NCBI RefSeq assembly: GCF_014639155.1
Contig: NZ_BMFT01000004.1
Span: 186,001 to 250,000 of the forward strand
From: Paenibacillus segetis
Lineage (GTDB): Bacteria > Bacillota > Bacilli > Paenibacillales > Paenibacillaceae
Direction of reading: 5' to 3'
DNA: 64,000 bases
Under the pieces are notes generated by a model. It saw only the letters and a list, made by a program, of their open reading frames with translations. It did not search any database and had not been told where the DNA came from. The translations under genes were made by a program, and so were the position numbers. Of the stretch, positions 1 to 7,553 are shown piece after piece. The stretch's first letter is position 1; every line of letters starts with the position of its first letter.

Positions 1-711
1 AGTGATAAATTTTATCAGACCTTTCAAAACAGCGTACTACTTATTGTTATAGTCACGGTCGTAACCTTTGCCTTTGCACTTATATTTGCATCTATGCTCT
101 CTCGTGAAAAACTGAAAGGGCAAAATCTATTACGCGTCATCTTCTATATTCCGAACATCCTGTCTGTTGTAGTAATCAGTGCGATCTTCTCTGCGATTTT
201 CGATCCAAATAGCGGGTTGTTGAACTCCATCATGAATTTGTTCCGTGGAGCAGGAGCCGATCCAATTCTATGGCTCGGAGATCAGAAAATCGTTATTTTC
301 AGCCTTGGGGGCGCAATGATTTGGCAGGCGATTGGCTATTACATGGTGATGTATATGGCAAGTATGGCCAACGTTCCTGAGAGTTTGTATGAATCAGCTG
401 GACTCGAGGGTGCAGGTCGAATGACGCAGTTTTTCTCTATCACCATCCCATTGATCTGGACGAACATCCGCACCACCCTTACCTTTTTCATCATCAGCAC
501 GATTAATATGAGCTTCCTGTTCGTAATGGCTATGACGAGCGGCGGTCCGGACGGTTCCACTGAGGTGTTCCTGAGCTATATGTACAAAGAAGCTTATACC
601 AACTCCTCATATGGTTACGGAATGGCAATCGGTGTTGTTGTGTTCCTATTCTCGTTTGCGCTTGCTGCGATCTTGAATATAGTTACCAAACGAGATCATT
701 TGGAATATTAA
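1..711 (+). CDS. Sugar ABC transporter permease, MalF/UgpA type (5' truncated)
   Basis: The reading frame is open from base 1, so the N-terminus lies outside the window; about 236 residues are visible. It is an inner-membrane subunit of a CUT1-type carbohydrate importer. Several hydrophobic segments are visible, and the cytoplasmic EAA loop (ESAGLEGAGRMTQFFSITIPLI-like, around 400-460) that docks onto the ATPase is intact. It is followed after 12 bases by the second permease, with an AGGAGG site between them. The solute-binding protein is presumably upstream, outside the window, and no ATPase is present locally. Because a GH112 phosphorylase lies downstream, the likely substrate is a galactosyl-HexNAc disaccharide; this is inference from context. 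Confidence 0.93.
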   Translation, partial: SDKFYQTFQNSVLLIVIVTVVTFAFALIFASMLSREKLKGQNLLRVIFYIPNILSVVVISAIFSAIFDPNSGLLNSIMNLFRGAGADPILWLGDQKIVIFSLGGAMIWQAIGYYMVMYMASMANVPESLYESAGLEGAGRMTQFFSITIPLIWTNIRTTLTFFIISTINMSFLFVMAMTSGGPDGSTEVFLSYMYKEAYTNSSYGYGMAIGVVVFLFSFALAAILNIVTKRDHLEY

Positions 712-723
712 GGAGGGGACAAG

Positions 724-1617
724 ATGAAGAAAGATAATCACACACTGCGTAGCGGTAGCGATAAGTTCTATAAAGGTTTCATTTACGTTATACTGATCGC
801 TTTGGCCGTAATCATCATAGTCCCTGTACTATGGGCGTTTCTTGCCTCCGTCAAGCAAGATAGTGAGTTCTATGGCAACCCATGGGCGCTTCCGGAAGGG
901 ATCTATCTACAGAACTTTGCTGACGCATGGCTAAAGGCAAAAATGGGTACCTACATGCTTAATTCCGTTACTGTGACAGCAATGGCACTAGTGCTTCTAC
1001 TCGTGGTGGCGTTGCCAGCAGCCTATGTACTTTCTCGGTTTAAATTTAGAGGAAATGGTTTTTGGAACATGATGTTCATGGCGGGCTTGTTTATCAATGT
1101 TAACTATATCGTCGTTCCGATCTTCCTCATGCTAAACAACGGTGACAAGGCGATTCGTAGTATCTTTGGACATCCTTTTCTACTGAACAATTTGTTCATA
1201 CTAGCGATCGTCTATGCTGCTATGTCACTGTCATTCACGATTTATCTGATGTCGGGATATTTCAAATCACTACCAAAAGAATACGAGGAAGCCGCTTCCG
1301 TGGATGGCGCAGGCTATTTTCGTACCATGGTGCAAGTTATTATGCCAATGGCCAAGCCAAGCATTGTAACCGTCATTTTGTTCAACTTCCTATCTTTCTG
1401 GAATGAATATATCGTATCTATGACACTACTACCCAAACCAGGATTTAAAACGTTACCGGTGGGCTTAATGAACCTGATGGCAGCACAAAAATCAGCTGTT
1501 GAGTACGGTCAGATGTACGCAGGTCTAGTACTAGTCATGCTTCCAACCCTTATTCTATATATTCTAGTACAAAAGAAGCTGACCCAAGGTATGACTATGG
1601 GCGGGCTGAAAGGTTAA
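724..1617 (+). CDS. Sugar ABC transporter permease, MalG type
   Basis: 297-residue inner-membrane permease, the partner of the preceding one. The start is fixed by AGGAGGGGAC just upstream. It has six predicted hydrophobic segments, the first at about residues 18-40, an EAA loop reading EEAASVDGAGYFRTMVQVIMPM, and the typical C-terminus ending MTMGGLKG, all usual for CUT1 MalG-like proteins of about 280-300 residues. It forms the translocation channel with the upstream permease and would need an ATPase encoded elsewhere (MsmX/UgpC type). The next small gene starts 9 bases after its stop, so it is very likely co-transcribed with the GH112 gene. Confidence 0.95.
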   Translation: MKKDNHTLRSGSDKFYKGFIYVILIALAVIIIVPVLWAFLASVKQDSEFYGNPWALPEGIYLQNFADAWLKAKMGTYMLNSVTVTAMALVLLLVVALPAAYVLSRFKFRGNGFWNMMFMAGLFINVNYIVVPIFLMLNNGDKAIRSIFGHPFLLNNLFILAIVYAAMSLSFTIYLMSGYFKSLPKEYEEAASVDGAGYFRTMVQVIMPMAKPSIVTVILFNFLSFWNEYIVSMTLLPKPGFKTLPVGLMNLMAAQKSAVEYGQMYAGLVLVMLPTLILYILVQKKLTQGMTMGGLKG

Positions 1618-1626
1618 GGTGATAAC

Positions 1627-1803
1627 ATGAATGATTCGATGAATGGTTTACGCGGTCTGCTGATGCTGATCGTGTTTATCGTCGGCATGGGACTGGTTAT
1701 TGTCGGGCAAAAACATATTGGTGCCCCTGGACTTGGGCTCATGCTACTTGGGCTCGCCATGTTGATTGGTCTACTATGGTTCTATAATCGTAAATACAAA
1801 TAA
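1627..1803 (+). CDS. Small two-helix membrane protein (DUF6903-like)
   Basis: A 58-residue open frame with ATG at 1627, preceded by AAGGTGAT overlapping the permease stop, and ended by a TAA that abuts the AAAGGAGA site of the phosphorylase gene. The protein begins MNDSMNGLRGLLMLIV and is almost entirely two hydrophobic helices (about residues 8-27 and 33-51) joined by a GQKHIGAPG turn, ending in a positive YNRKYK tail. From memory this pattern (GQ..IG..GL..ML.GL, terminal YNRKY) resembles the DUF6903 family, which tends to sit beside sugar importers and phosphorylases; that assignment is unchecked. Its spacing inside the operon argues that it is a real gene. It could be an accessory or regulatory subunit of the importer. 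Function unknown. Confidence 0.75.
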   Translation: MNDSMNGLRGLLMLIVFIVGMGLVIVGQKHIGAPGLGLMLLGLAMLIGLLWFYNRKYK

Positions 1804-1817
1804 AGGAGAATGCATCT

Positions 1818-3992
1818 ATGAGTAAAACAAGAGGACGTGTCACCATTCCAACTGATTTGGACGTAATTTCACAAACACAAGAGGTCATGAAACGTTGGGG
1901 AGCGGACGCCGTGCGTGACTGCGACGGTACTGATTTCCCCACGGAGCTGCAGGAAATCGATGCTAAGGTCTACTCCACTTATTATACAACTCGGAAGGAT
2001 AACGTATGGGCAAATGCGAACCCTGACGAAATTCAACAAATGTATTTGATGACACCTTTTTATACGGCTGAAAGTTCAAGCCTGTCCATCACCCTCATGA
2101 AGGGGCTTTATCCTGATATGCTCAAAGTGAACTGCCGCGATGATATCAAGCGCTGGTGGGAAGTCATCGATCGCACGACTGGAGAAGTCGTTCCGATTGA
2201 ACAATGGAGCTATGACGATAAAACTGGCGATGTGACCATCACTACAATCCCATTCCATGACTATACCGTTAGCTTTTTGGCTTATATTATGTGGGATCCA
2301 GTTCATATGTATAATGCGGTAATCAATGAATGGAAAGACGTTGAGCATCAAGTTACTTTTGATGTTCGTCAACCGAAAACTCGTGAATTTACAATGAAGC
2401 GTATTCGCAAATTCATCGAAGATCATCCGTATGTCAATGTGATTCGCTATACAACCTTCTTCCACCAATTCACCCTGGTATTCGATGAGCTTGCTCGTGA
2501 AAAATACGTGGACTGGTACGGATACTCAGCTTCTGTTAGCCCTTATATCCTCGAACAGTTTGAGGAAGAGGTTGGTTATAAGTTCAGACCTGAGTTTATC
2601 ATCGATCAAGGCTACTACAACAACAACTATCGGATACCTACCAAGGAGTTCCGCGATTTCCAAGCATTCCAGCGCCGTGAAGTTGCGAAGCTTGCTAAGG
2701 AAATGGTCGATATTACCCACGAATGTGGTAAAGAGGCCATGATGTTCTTGGGGGATCATTGGATCGGTACTGAGCCTTTCATGGAGGAATTTGCTTCGAT
2801 TGGTCTTGATGCCGTAGTCGGTAGTGTAGGTAACGGTTCCACACTAAGATTGATCAGTGACATTCCAGGTGTTAAATACACAGAAGGTCGTTTCTTGCCT
2901 TACTTCTTCCCAGATACCTTCCACGAAGGCGGAGATCCTGTTAAAGAAGCCAAGGTGAACTGGGTTACGGCACGTCGCGCGATCCTGCGCAAACCAATCG
3001 ATCGGATTGGTTATGGTGGATATCTCAAGCTTGCACTCGATTTCCCAGAGTTTATCGACTATGTAGAGAGCGTTACAGATGAATTCCGTACACTCTATGA
3101 CAACGTACAGGGAACAACACCTTATTGTGTTAAGACGGTAGCGGTGCTTAACTGTTGGGGCAAAATGCGGGCATGGGGTAACCATATGGTCCATCATGCA
3201 CTCTATTATAAGCAAAATTACAGCTATGCTGGCATTATTGAAGCACTCTCCGGTGCACCTTTCGATGTAAAATTCATCAGCTTCGACGATATCAAGCAAG
3301 ATGCCTCCATTTTAGACGGAATTGACGTTATTTTGAACGTTGGTGATGGGGATACGGCTTATACGGGTGGAGAATGGTGGCTAGATACAGATATCGTTAC
3401 CGCAGTGAAGAAATTTGTTCATGAGGGTGGCGGATTCATCGGTGTTGGCGAGCCAACAGCGCATCAAGCCAATGGACGATATTTTCAACTGGCAAATATC
3501 CTCGGCGTAGAGGAAGAACGAGGCTTTACTCTAGGTTATGATAAGTATAACTGGGATGAGCATGATCATTTCATTACTACAGACTGCAAAACAAACAGTG
3601 ATGGAAACAAGGAAATCGACTTTGGTGAGGGCAAGAAAAATATCTTTGCACTAGAAGGTACCACGATCCTCCGTCACATCGACAAAGAAGTCCAACTCGC
3701 TACCAACGAATTTGGCAGCGGACGCGGCGTATATATAAGTGGTTTGCCATACAGCTTCGAGAACAGTCGTCTGTTGTATCGTGCCATCCTTTGGAGCGCG
3801 CACAGTGACCATGAGTTAAACCGTTGGTTCAGTGAAAACTATAATGTTGAGGTCCACGCCTATGTTAAGAACGGCAAATATTGCGTCGTGAACAACACTT
3901 ATGAGCCACAGGAAACCGTCGTTTATCGTGGTGATGGCTCTAGCTTCTCACTTAAGCTGGAAGCCAATGAGATCAAATGGTACGAGATTTAA
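1818..3992 (+). CDS. lnpA: 1,3-beta-galactosyl-N-acetylhexosamine phosphorylase (GH112)
   Basis: 724-residue cytoplasmic enzyme that phosphorolyses galacto-N-biose and/or lacto-N-biose to galactose 1-phosphate and GalNAc or GlcNAc. The length and order match the GH112 family: an N-terminal TIM-barrel-like half starting RGRVTIPTDLDV, the FLGDHWIGTEP motif whose Asp is residue 313 (the same number as the catalytic Asp of the Bifidobacterium longum enzyme), and a C-terminal class-I-glutamine-amidotransferase-like domain (HEGGGFIGVGEPTA near residue 540). Start chosen at ATG 1818 after AAAGGAGA. It follows the importer permeases, so imported disaccharide is probably cleaved inside the cell. The usual partners for Gal-1-P and HexNAc handling (NahK, GalT, GalE) are not in this window. 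Whether GNB or LNB is preferred cannot be told. Confidence 0.95.
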   Translation: MSKTRGRVTIPTDLDVISQTQEVMKRWGADAVRDCDGTDFPTELQEIDAKVYSTYYTTRKDNVWANANPDEIQQMYLMTPFYTAESSSLSITLMKGLYPDMLKVNCRDDIKRWWEVIDRTTGEVVPIEQWSYDDKTGDVTITTIPFHDYTVSFLAYIMWDPVHMYNAVINEWKDVEHQVTFDVRQPKTREFTMKRIRKFIEDHPYVNVIRYTTFFHQFTLVFDELAREKYVDWYGYSASVSPYILEQFEEEVGYKFRPEFIIDQGYYNNNYRIPTKEFRDFQAFQRREVAKLAKEMVDITHECGKEAMMFLGDHWIGTEPFMEEFASIGLDAVVGSVGNGSTLRLISDIPGVKYTEGRFLPYFFPDTFHEGGDPVKEAKVNWVTARRAILRKPIDRIGYGGYLKLALDFPEFIDYVESVTDEFRTLYDNVQGTTPYCVKTVAVLNCWGKMRAWGNHMVHHALYYKQNYSYAGIIEALSGAPFDVKFISFDDIKQDASILDGIDVILNVGDGDTAYTGGEWWLDTDIVTAVKKFVHEGGGFIGVGEPTAHQANGRYFQLANILGVEEERGFTLGYDKYNWDEHDHFITTDCKTNSDGNKEIDFGEGKKNIFALEGTTILRHIDKEVQLATNEFGSGRGVYISGLPYSFENSRLLYRAILWSAHSDHELNRWFSENYNVEVHAYVKNGKYCVVNNTYEPQETVVYRGDGSSFSLKLEANEIKWYEI

Positions 3993-4068
3993 TACACGCT
4001 CATGTGTGGAATATTATTGAAGCCATTCTACGTTTAGTTTAGTATTGCATCAAGAGGAGGCGAACGAT

Positions 4069-5559
4069 ATGAATCCAACTACGGAGTCTAAGCGTCCCAA
4101 TATTCTACTGATTACAGTAGACCAGATGCGATTTGATTGTCTAAGTATTTTGGGCCATCCCATAGTAGAAACGCCTAATTTGGATGAATTAGCTCGAACT
4201 GGGGTACGATTTGATCATGCTTATTCCGCAACACCAACCTGTGTACCGGCTCGAGCAGCTATTTTTACAGGGCTAAAGCAAACTTCTCACGGACGTGTCG
4301 GCTATCAGGAACGTGTGCCGTGGAATTACCAAACGACGTTACCAGGAGAATTAGCTAAATCGGGTTATCATACGCAATGTGTTGGTAAAATGCATGTATA
4401 TCCAGCGCGTAGTCTACTTGGATTCCATAATGTTGTATTGCACGATGGTTATCTTCACTATAACCGCAATAAACATAATATTGCTGTTCAAGAACACTAC
4501 GATGAAGTGGATGATTACTTGCAATGGCTGCGTGGACAAGTTCCAGGAGCAGACTTACTAGATCTAGGGCTTGACTGTAATGCTTCCACAGTTGCAAGGC
4601 CGTGGACGCTTCCAGAACACTTGCACCCAACGAATTGGACCGTTAATCAGTCTGTTGATTTCTTACGTCGTAGGGATCCAAGTAAGCCATTTTTCCTGTG
4701 GATGTCATTCGTACGACCTCATTCTCCACTTGATCCACCGCAAACCTATTTTGATATGTATAAAGATGCAGATTTTCCTGAACCGGTTGTCGGAGAATGG
4801 GCGATGAAGGAAGATCCAGGGTTGAATGGGTTCAATCCTGTTACTTCGCAAGGCATCGTTCCAAAGCGTCGATTGAAGACGGCAATGGCCGCATATTATG
4901 CGTTAATAACACATATTGATCATCAAATCGGTCGTTTCCTGCAGGTGCTAAGTGAATATGGCGAACGAGAGAATACGATCATTATGTTTACTTCTGACCA
5001 TGGTGAATTGCTAGGGGATCATCATTTATTTAGAAAGTCGTTACCATATGAGGGAAGCGCACATATTCCTTTTATTGTGAATGACTTGGGAGGTCACCTA
5101 AATCTAGCCTCAGGTTTTGTAGCTTCCGAGGTTATTGAGTTACGTGATATTATGCCTTCTCTATTAGATGCTGCTTCCACAGAGATCCCAGGTTCAGTAG
5201 AAGGAAAAAGTATATGGAATTTAGCAAGAGCTAATAAGGAATTACGAGAAAATCCATGGCGTGAATATCTGCATGGTGAGCATGAGCAAGGAATTAAATC
5301 TAATCATTGGGTAACGAATGGCGAGGAAAAGTATATTTGGTACTCGCAAACAGGTGAGGAGCAATTCTTCGACTTAGTAGAGGATCCTAGTGAACTACAC
5401 AATTTAATTCACCAGCCAGAGCTGCAAGAACGTATTCAACGTTGGCGTTCGGCATTAGTTCATGAGCTCAAGGGTCGTGAAGAGGGATATGTACAAGATG
5501 ACAGTCTAGTTGTTGGTTGCACACCTGTTGCCGTATTATCTCATCTGAGACCTGAATAG
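4069..5559 (+). CDS. Type I sulfatase, Cys-type (S1 family)
   Basis: 496 residues from ATG 4069, chosen because AAGAGGAGG lies 8 bases upstream; an upstream in-frame start at 4045 has no site. No signal peptide is visible, so it is probably cytoplasmic. The N-terminal region has the calcium-binding VDQMRFD segment. The sulfatase signature CVPARAAIFTG places the residue that becomes formylglycine at Cys58, fitting the C-x-P-x-R rule for both FGE and anSME. The second metal motif TSDHGELLGDHH lies near residue 310. The family hydrolyses sulfate esters; the position of the sulfate on the sugar is not deducible. It sits 76 bases after the GH112 gene, which suggests that it desulfates the imported oligosaccharide. 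It resembles the sulfatase at 29669 more than the one at 21468. Confidence 0.94.
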   Translation: MNPTTESKRPNILLITVDQMRFDCLSILGHPIVETPNLDELARTGVRFDHAYSATPTCVPARAAIFTGLKQTSHGRVGYQERVPWNYQTTLPGELAKSGYHTQCVGKMHVYPARSLLGFHNVVLHDGYLHYNRNKHNIAVQEHYDEVDDYLQWLRGQVPGADLLDLGLDCNASTVARPWTLPEHLHPTNWTVNQSVDFLRRRDPSKPFFLWMSFVRPHSPLDPPQTYFDMYKDADFPEPVVGEWAMKEDPGLNGFNPVTSQGIVPKRRLKTAMAAYYALITHIDHQIGRFLQVLSEYGERENTIIMFTSDHGELLGDHHLFRKSLPYEGSAHIPFIVNDLGGHLNLASGFVASEVIELRDIMPSLLDAASTEIPGSVEGKSIWNLARANKELRENPWREYLHGEHEQGIKSNHWVTNGEEKYIWYSQTGEEQFFDLVEDPSELHNLIHQPELQERIQRWRSALVHELKGREEGYVQDDSLVVGCTPVAVLSHLRPE

Positions 5560-5588
5560 TACTGTTAAAAGTCATCAGACTTGATGCA

Positions 5589-5624
5589 AAAGGGACAAAC
5601 ACTAACCGTTTGTCCCTTTTTTGT
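5589..5624 (+). terminator. Bidirectional rho-independent terminator
   Basis: The inverted repeat AAAGGGACAAAC (5589-5600) and GTTTGTCCCTTT (5608-5619), with a 7-base loop, is followed by a T run on the + strand and preceded by an A run for the - strand. It lies between the convergent sulfatase and AraC genes and can end both transcripts. Confidence 0.9.
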
Positions 5625-5634
5625 GCTACATGAA

Positions 5635-6507
5635 CTAGGTTTCAAAAAACACATGCTTGGCCGAAAACTCTACATCCTGTTCTCGATAGGCTAGAGGATT
5701 GACTCCAAAGTACGAACGGAACACCTTTCCAAAATAGCTGGCATTATCAAACCCGGTTTCAACGGCGATTTGGTTAATCGTCATATCGGTTGTTTTGAGC
5801 TTGGAAGCAGCAGCCTCAATTCGACGCCTTCTTAAATATTCGAAGGGTGAGAGATTGAGGTTTTTTTGAAATAACCTGCATAAGTGATGCTTGGAAATGC
5901 CGATATGATTGGCAACATCATCTAAGCTTAGGTTTTTGTGCAGATTTTCTTTCATAAACTGAATGGCTGTATGTAGCTTTTCATTCTTAATATGATCGGT
6001 TAACATATTTGGTTTCTTCAGCAAGCTGTCCATAGATAATATCCATTGAAATGCTTTTGCGGATAAGGCATGTAGATTTCTGTCCTCATGTACCTGTATA
6101 TCCTCGAACATACTCCACAATAGGCGGATTGGCGAAGATTCCTGTGGGAGCTGAACAATGGGGCCACAATGCGCAGTTAACTGATTCCATAAGGGGATCG
6201 CTAAGGGACCACGTATGTTTAACCATAAGAATTCCCAAGGCTCCGATCCTTCTTCCGGATAATAATATTTGTGCATACTGGGGAGGGTCACAAGAAAAGC
6301 GTTGTCCTTTGTTAAACGATGGACCGATCCATCGACTTCAATTCGACCTTCTCCAGACAGCGTATATTGAAAAATGACATTACTGGTCTCAGACCTAGTC
6401 TGGCCGTCAAATGAATATGCAGGGGATTGGATCAGTTCCCAACCCATGGAATCGAATAGAAGCATCGTAGCTTCTTCTGAACGGATCGAATAGGAGGAGC
6501 GAAACAT
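5635..6507 (-). CDS. AraC family transcriptional regulator
   Basis: 290 residues. The N-terminal half is a cupin-like sugar-sensing domain (YTLSGEGRIEVDG, HRLTKDNAFLVTLP). The C-terminal half, about residues 185-280, carries two helix-turn-helix units: LSLDDVANHIGISKHHLCRLF, and MTINQIAVETGFDNASYFGKVFRSYFGVNP, the classic AraC signature. AAAGGAACC precedes the ATG on the minus strand. It converges on the GH112/sulfatase operon, so it plausibly controls glycan-use genes nearby. Its own upstream region (6508-6700) has a repeated ACTAGTA motif. The target genes are inferred from position only. Confidence 0.94.
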   Translation of the reverse strand: MFRSSYSIRSEEATMLLFDSMGWELIQSPAYSFDGQTRSETSNVIFQYTLSGEGRIEVDGSVHRLTKDNAFLVTLPSMHKYYYPEEGSEPWEFLWLNIRGPLAIPLWNQLTAHCGPIVQLPQESSPIRLLWSMFEDIQVHEDRNLHALSAKAFQWILSMDSLLKKPNMLTDHIKNEKLHTAIQFMKENLHKNLSLDDVANHIGISKHHLCRLFQKNLNLSPFEYLRRRRIEAAASKLKTTDMTINQIAVETGFDNASYFGKVFRSYFGVNPLAYREQDVEFSAKHVFFET

Positions 6508-6543
6508 AGGTAGGTTCCTTTCTGAATGGCTGGGTCAATTAAA

Positions 6544-6564
6544 TACTAGTATATGTAACTAGTA
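6544..6564. promoter_or_regulatory. Repeated ACTAGTA motif, candidate regulator site
   Basis: TACTAGTA (6544-6551) and AACTAGTA (6557-6564) form a direct repeat with a 13-base period, between the divergent AraC gene and the phosphatase gene. AraC proteins often bind direct repeats, so autoregulation is possible. There is no functional evidence. Confidence 0.3.
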
Positions 6565-6700
6565 CACGTACTTTTCCTCAGAGTTTACCCCCTTTTTGGC
6601 GTCTCTGCAAGAAACAATTCAGACAGACAGTTAGCATAGTTGGGTGATAAGATAGGAAAGAGCGTCTCGCTAATAGGTTATGTTGAAAGGGATTTGGAGC

Positions 6701-7492
6701 ATGAGGAAACTGGTGATTAGTGATCTCCATGGTTGTTGCGATGAATTTACTGAACTATTAAACAAGGTGAAGTATAGACCTTCAGAGGATCAATTGATTC
6801 TGCTCGGTGATTATTGCGATCGAGGTCCTAAGAGTAAGGAAGTCATTGAGCGGGTGTTGCAACTGGTAGACCAGGGACAGGGAAATGCTATTGCGCTACG
6901 AGGCAATCATGACCAAATGTTTATCGATGCGATGGAAAGTAATGATAATGCGGTATGGATCGAAAATGGGGGTCTATCCACATTAAAAAGTTATGTCGGT
7001 ATAGACTGGTTCAAGCAGGGCTTTAACTACGCTGAATACAATAAAGCTAAGGCGTTTATCAAATTATACTATCAACATCACATTGATTTTTTGAAATCAT
7101 TACCGCTGTATACCGAGGATGACAGACATATATTTGTACATGCGGGCATTGATCCTGCTTTTTCAGGGGACTTCCGATCACAGCCAGATGAATCTTTTTT
7201 GTGGGGAAGCGAAGAATTCCTAGACAGTGCAAATCTCTTCAATAAAACGATCGTGTTTGGACATATACCAACGAAACGAATACATAATTCAGCTAAGATA
7301 TTTTTCGGGGATCAGAAGATTGGCATCGATGGCGGTTGCTGTTATGGTCTTCAATTAAACGGGTTGGAGATTAAGGGAGAGGGATACAAAACTTGCGCTG
7401 TGCAGAAAAATAAGGGCTGGGTTGCGCATATTTTACAACTACTTCGGAAGCTACTAGATAAAGGATTGCAACGAATAGACAGGAAACGGTAA
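6701..7492 (+). CDS. PPP-family metallophosphatase (serine/threonine phosphatase-like)
   Basis: 263 residues if started at ATG 6701, where AAAGGG lies 9 bases upstream; an in-frame ATG at 6680 has no clear site. All PPP metal motifs are present: DLHG (Asp8, His10), GDYCDRGP (Asp37), RGNHD (Asn69-His70-Asp71), and later HAGIDP and FGHIPT. Such bacterial proteins dephosphorylate phosphoproteins or cleave dinucleoside tetraphosphates (PrpE/ApaH relatives); which one cannot be decided here. It is cytoplasmic, with no signal sequence. It is monocistronic, ending in a hairpin shared with the convergent SNF2 gene, and shows no obvious link to the surrounding glycan genes. Confidence 0.9.
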   Translation: MRKLVISDLHGCCDEFTELLNKVKYRPSEDQLILLGDYCDRGPKSKEVIERVLQLVDQGQGNAIALRGNHDQMFIDAMESNDNAVWIENGGLSTLKSYVGIDWFKQGFNYAEYNKAKAFIKLYYQHHIDFLKSLPLYTEDDRHIFVHAGIDPAFSGDFRSQPDESFLWGSEEFLDSANLFNKTIVFGHIPTKRIHNSAKIFFGDQKIGIDGGCCYGLQLNGLEIKGEGYKTCAVQKNKGWVAHILQLLRKLLDKGLQRIDRKR

Positions 7493-7528
7493 AGAGCAGA
7501 TCAAGGATATTTCCCATGATCTGCTCTT
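7492..7528. terminator. Hairpin between convergent genes
   Basis: AAGAGCAGATCA (7492-7503) pairs perfectly with TGATCTGCTCTT (7517-7528) between the phosphatase and SNF2 stops. The T-tract is weak on both strands, so termination is likely but not certain. Confidence 0.55.
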
Positions 7529-7553
7529 CGGCGTACGAGTCAGAGGACCTTCA

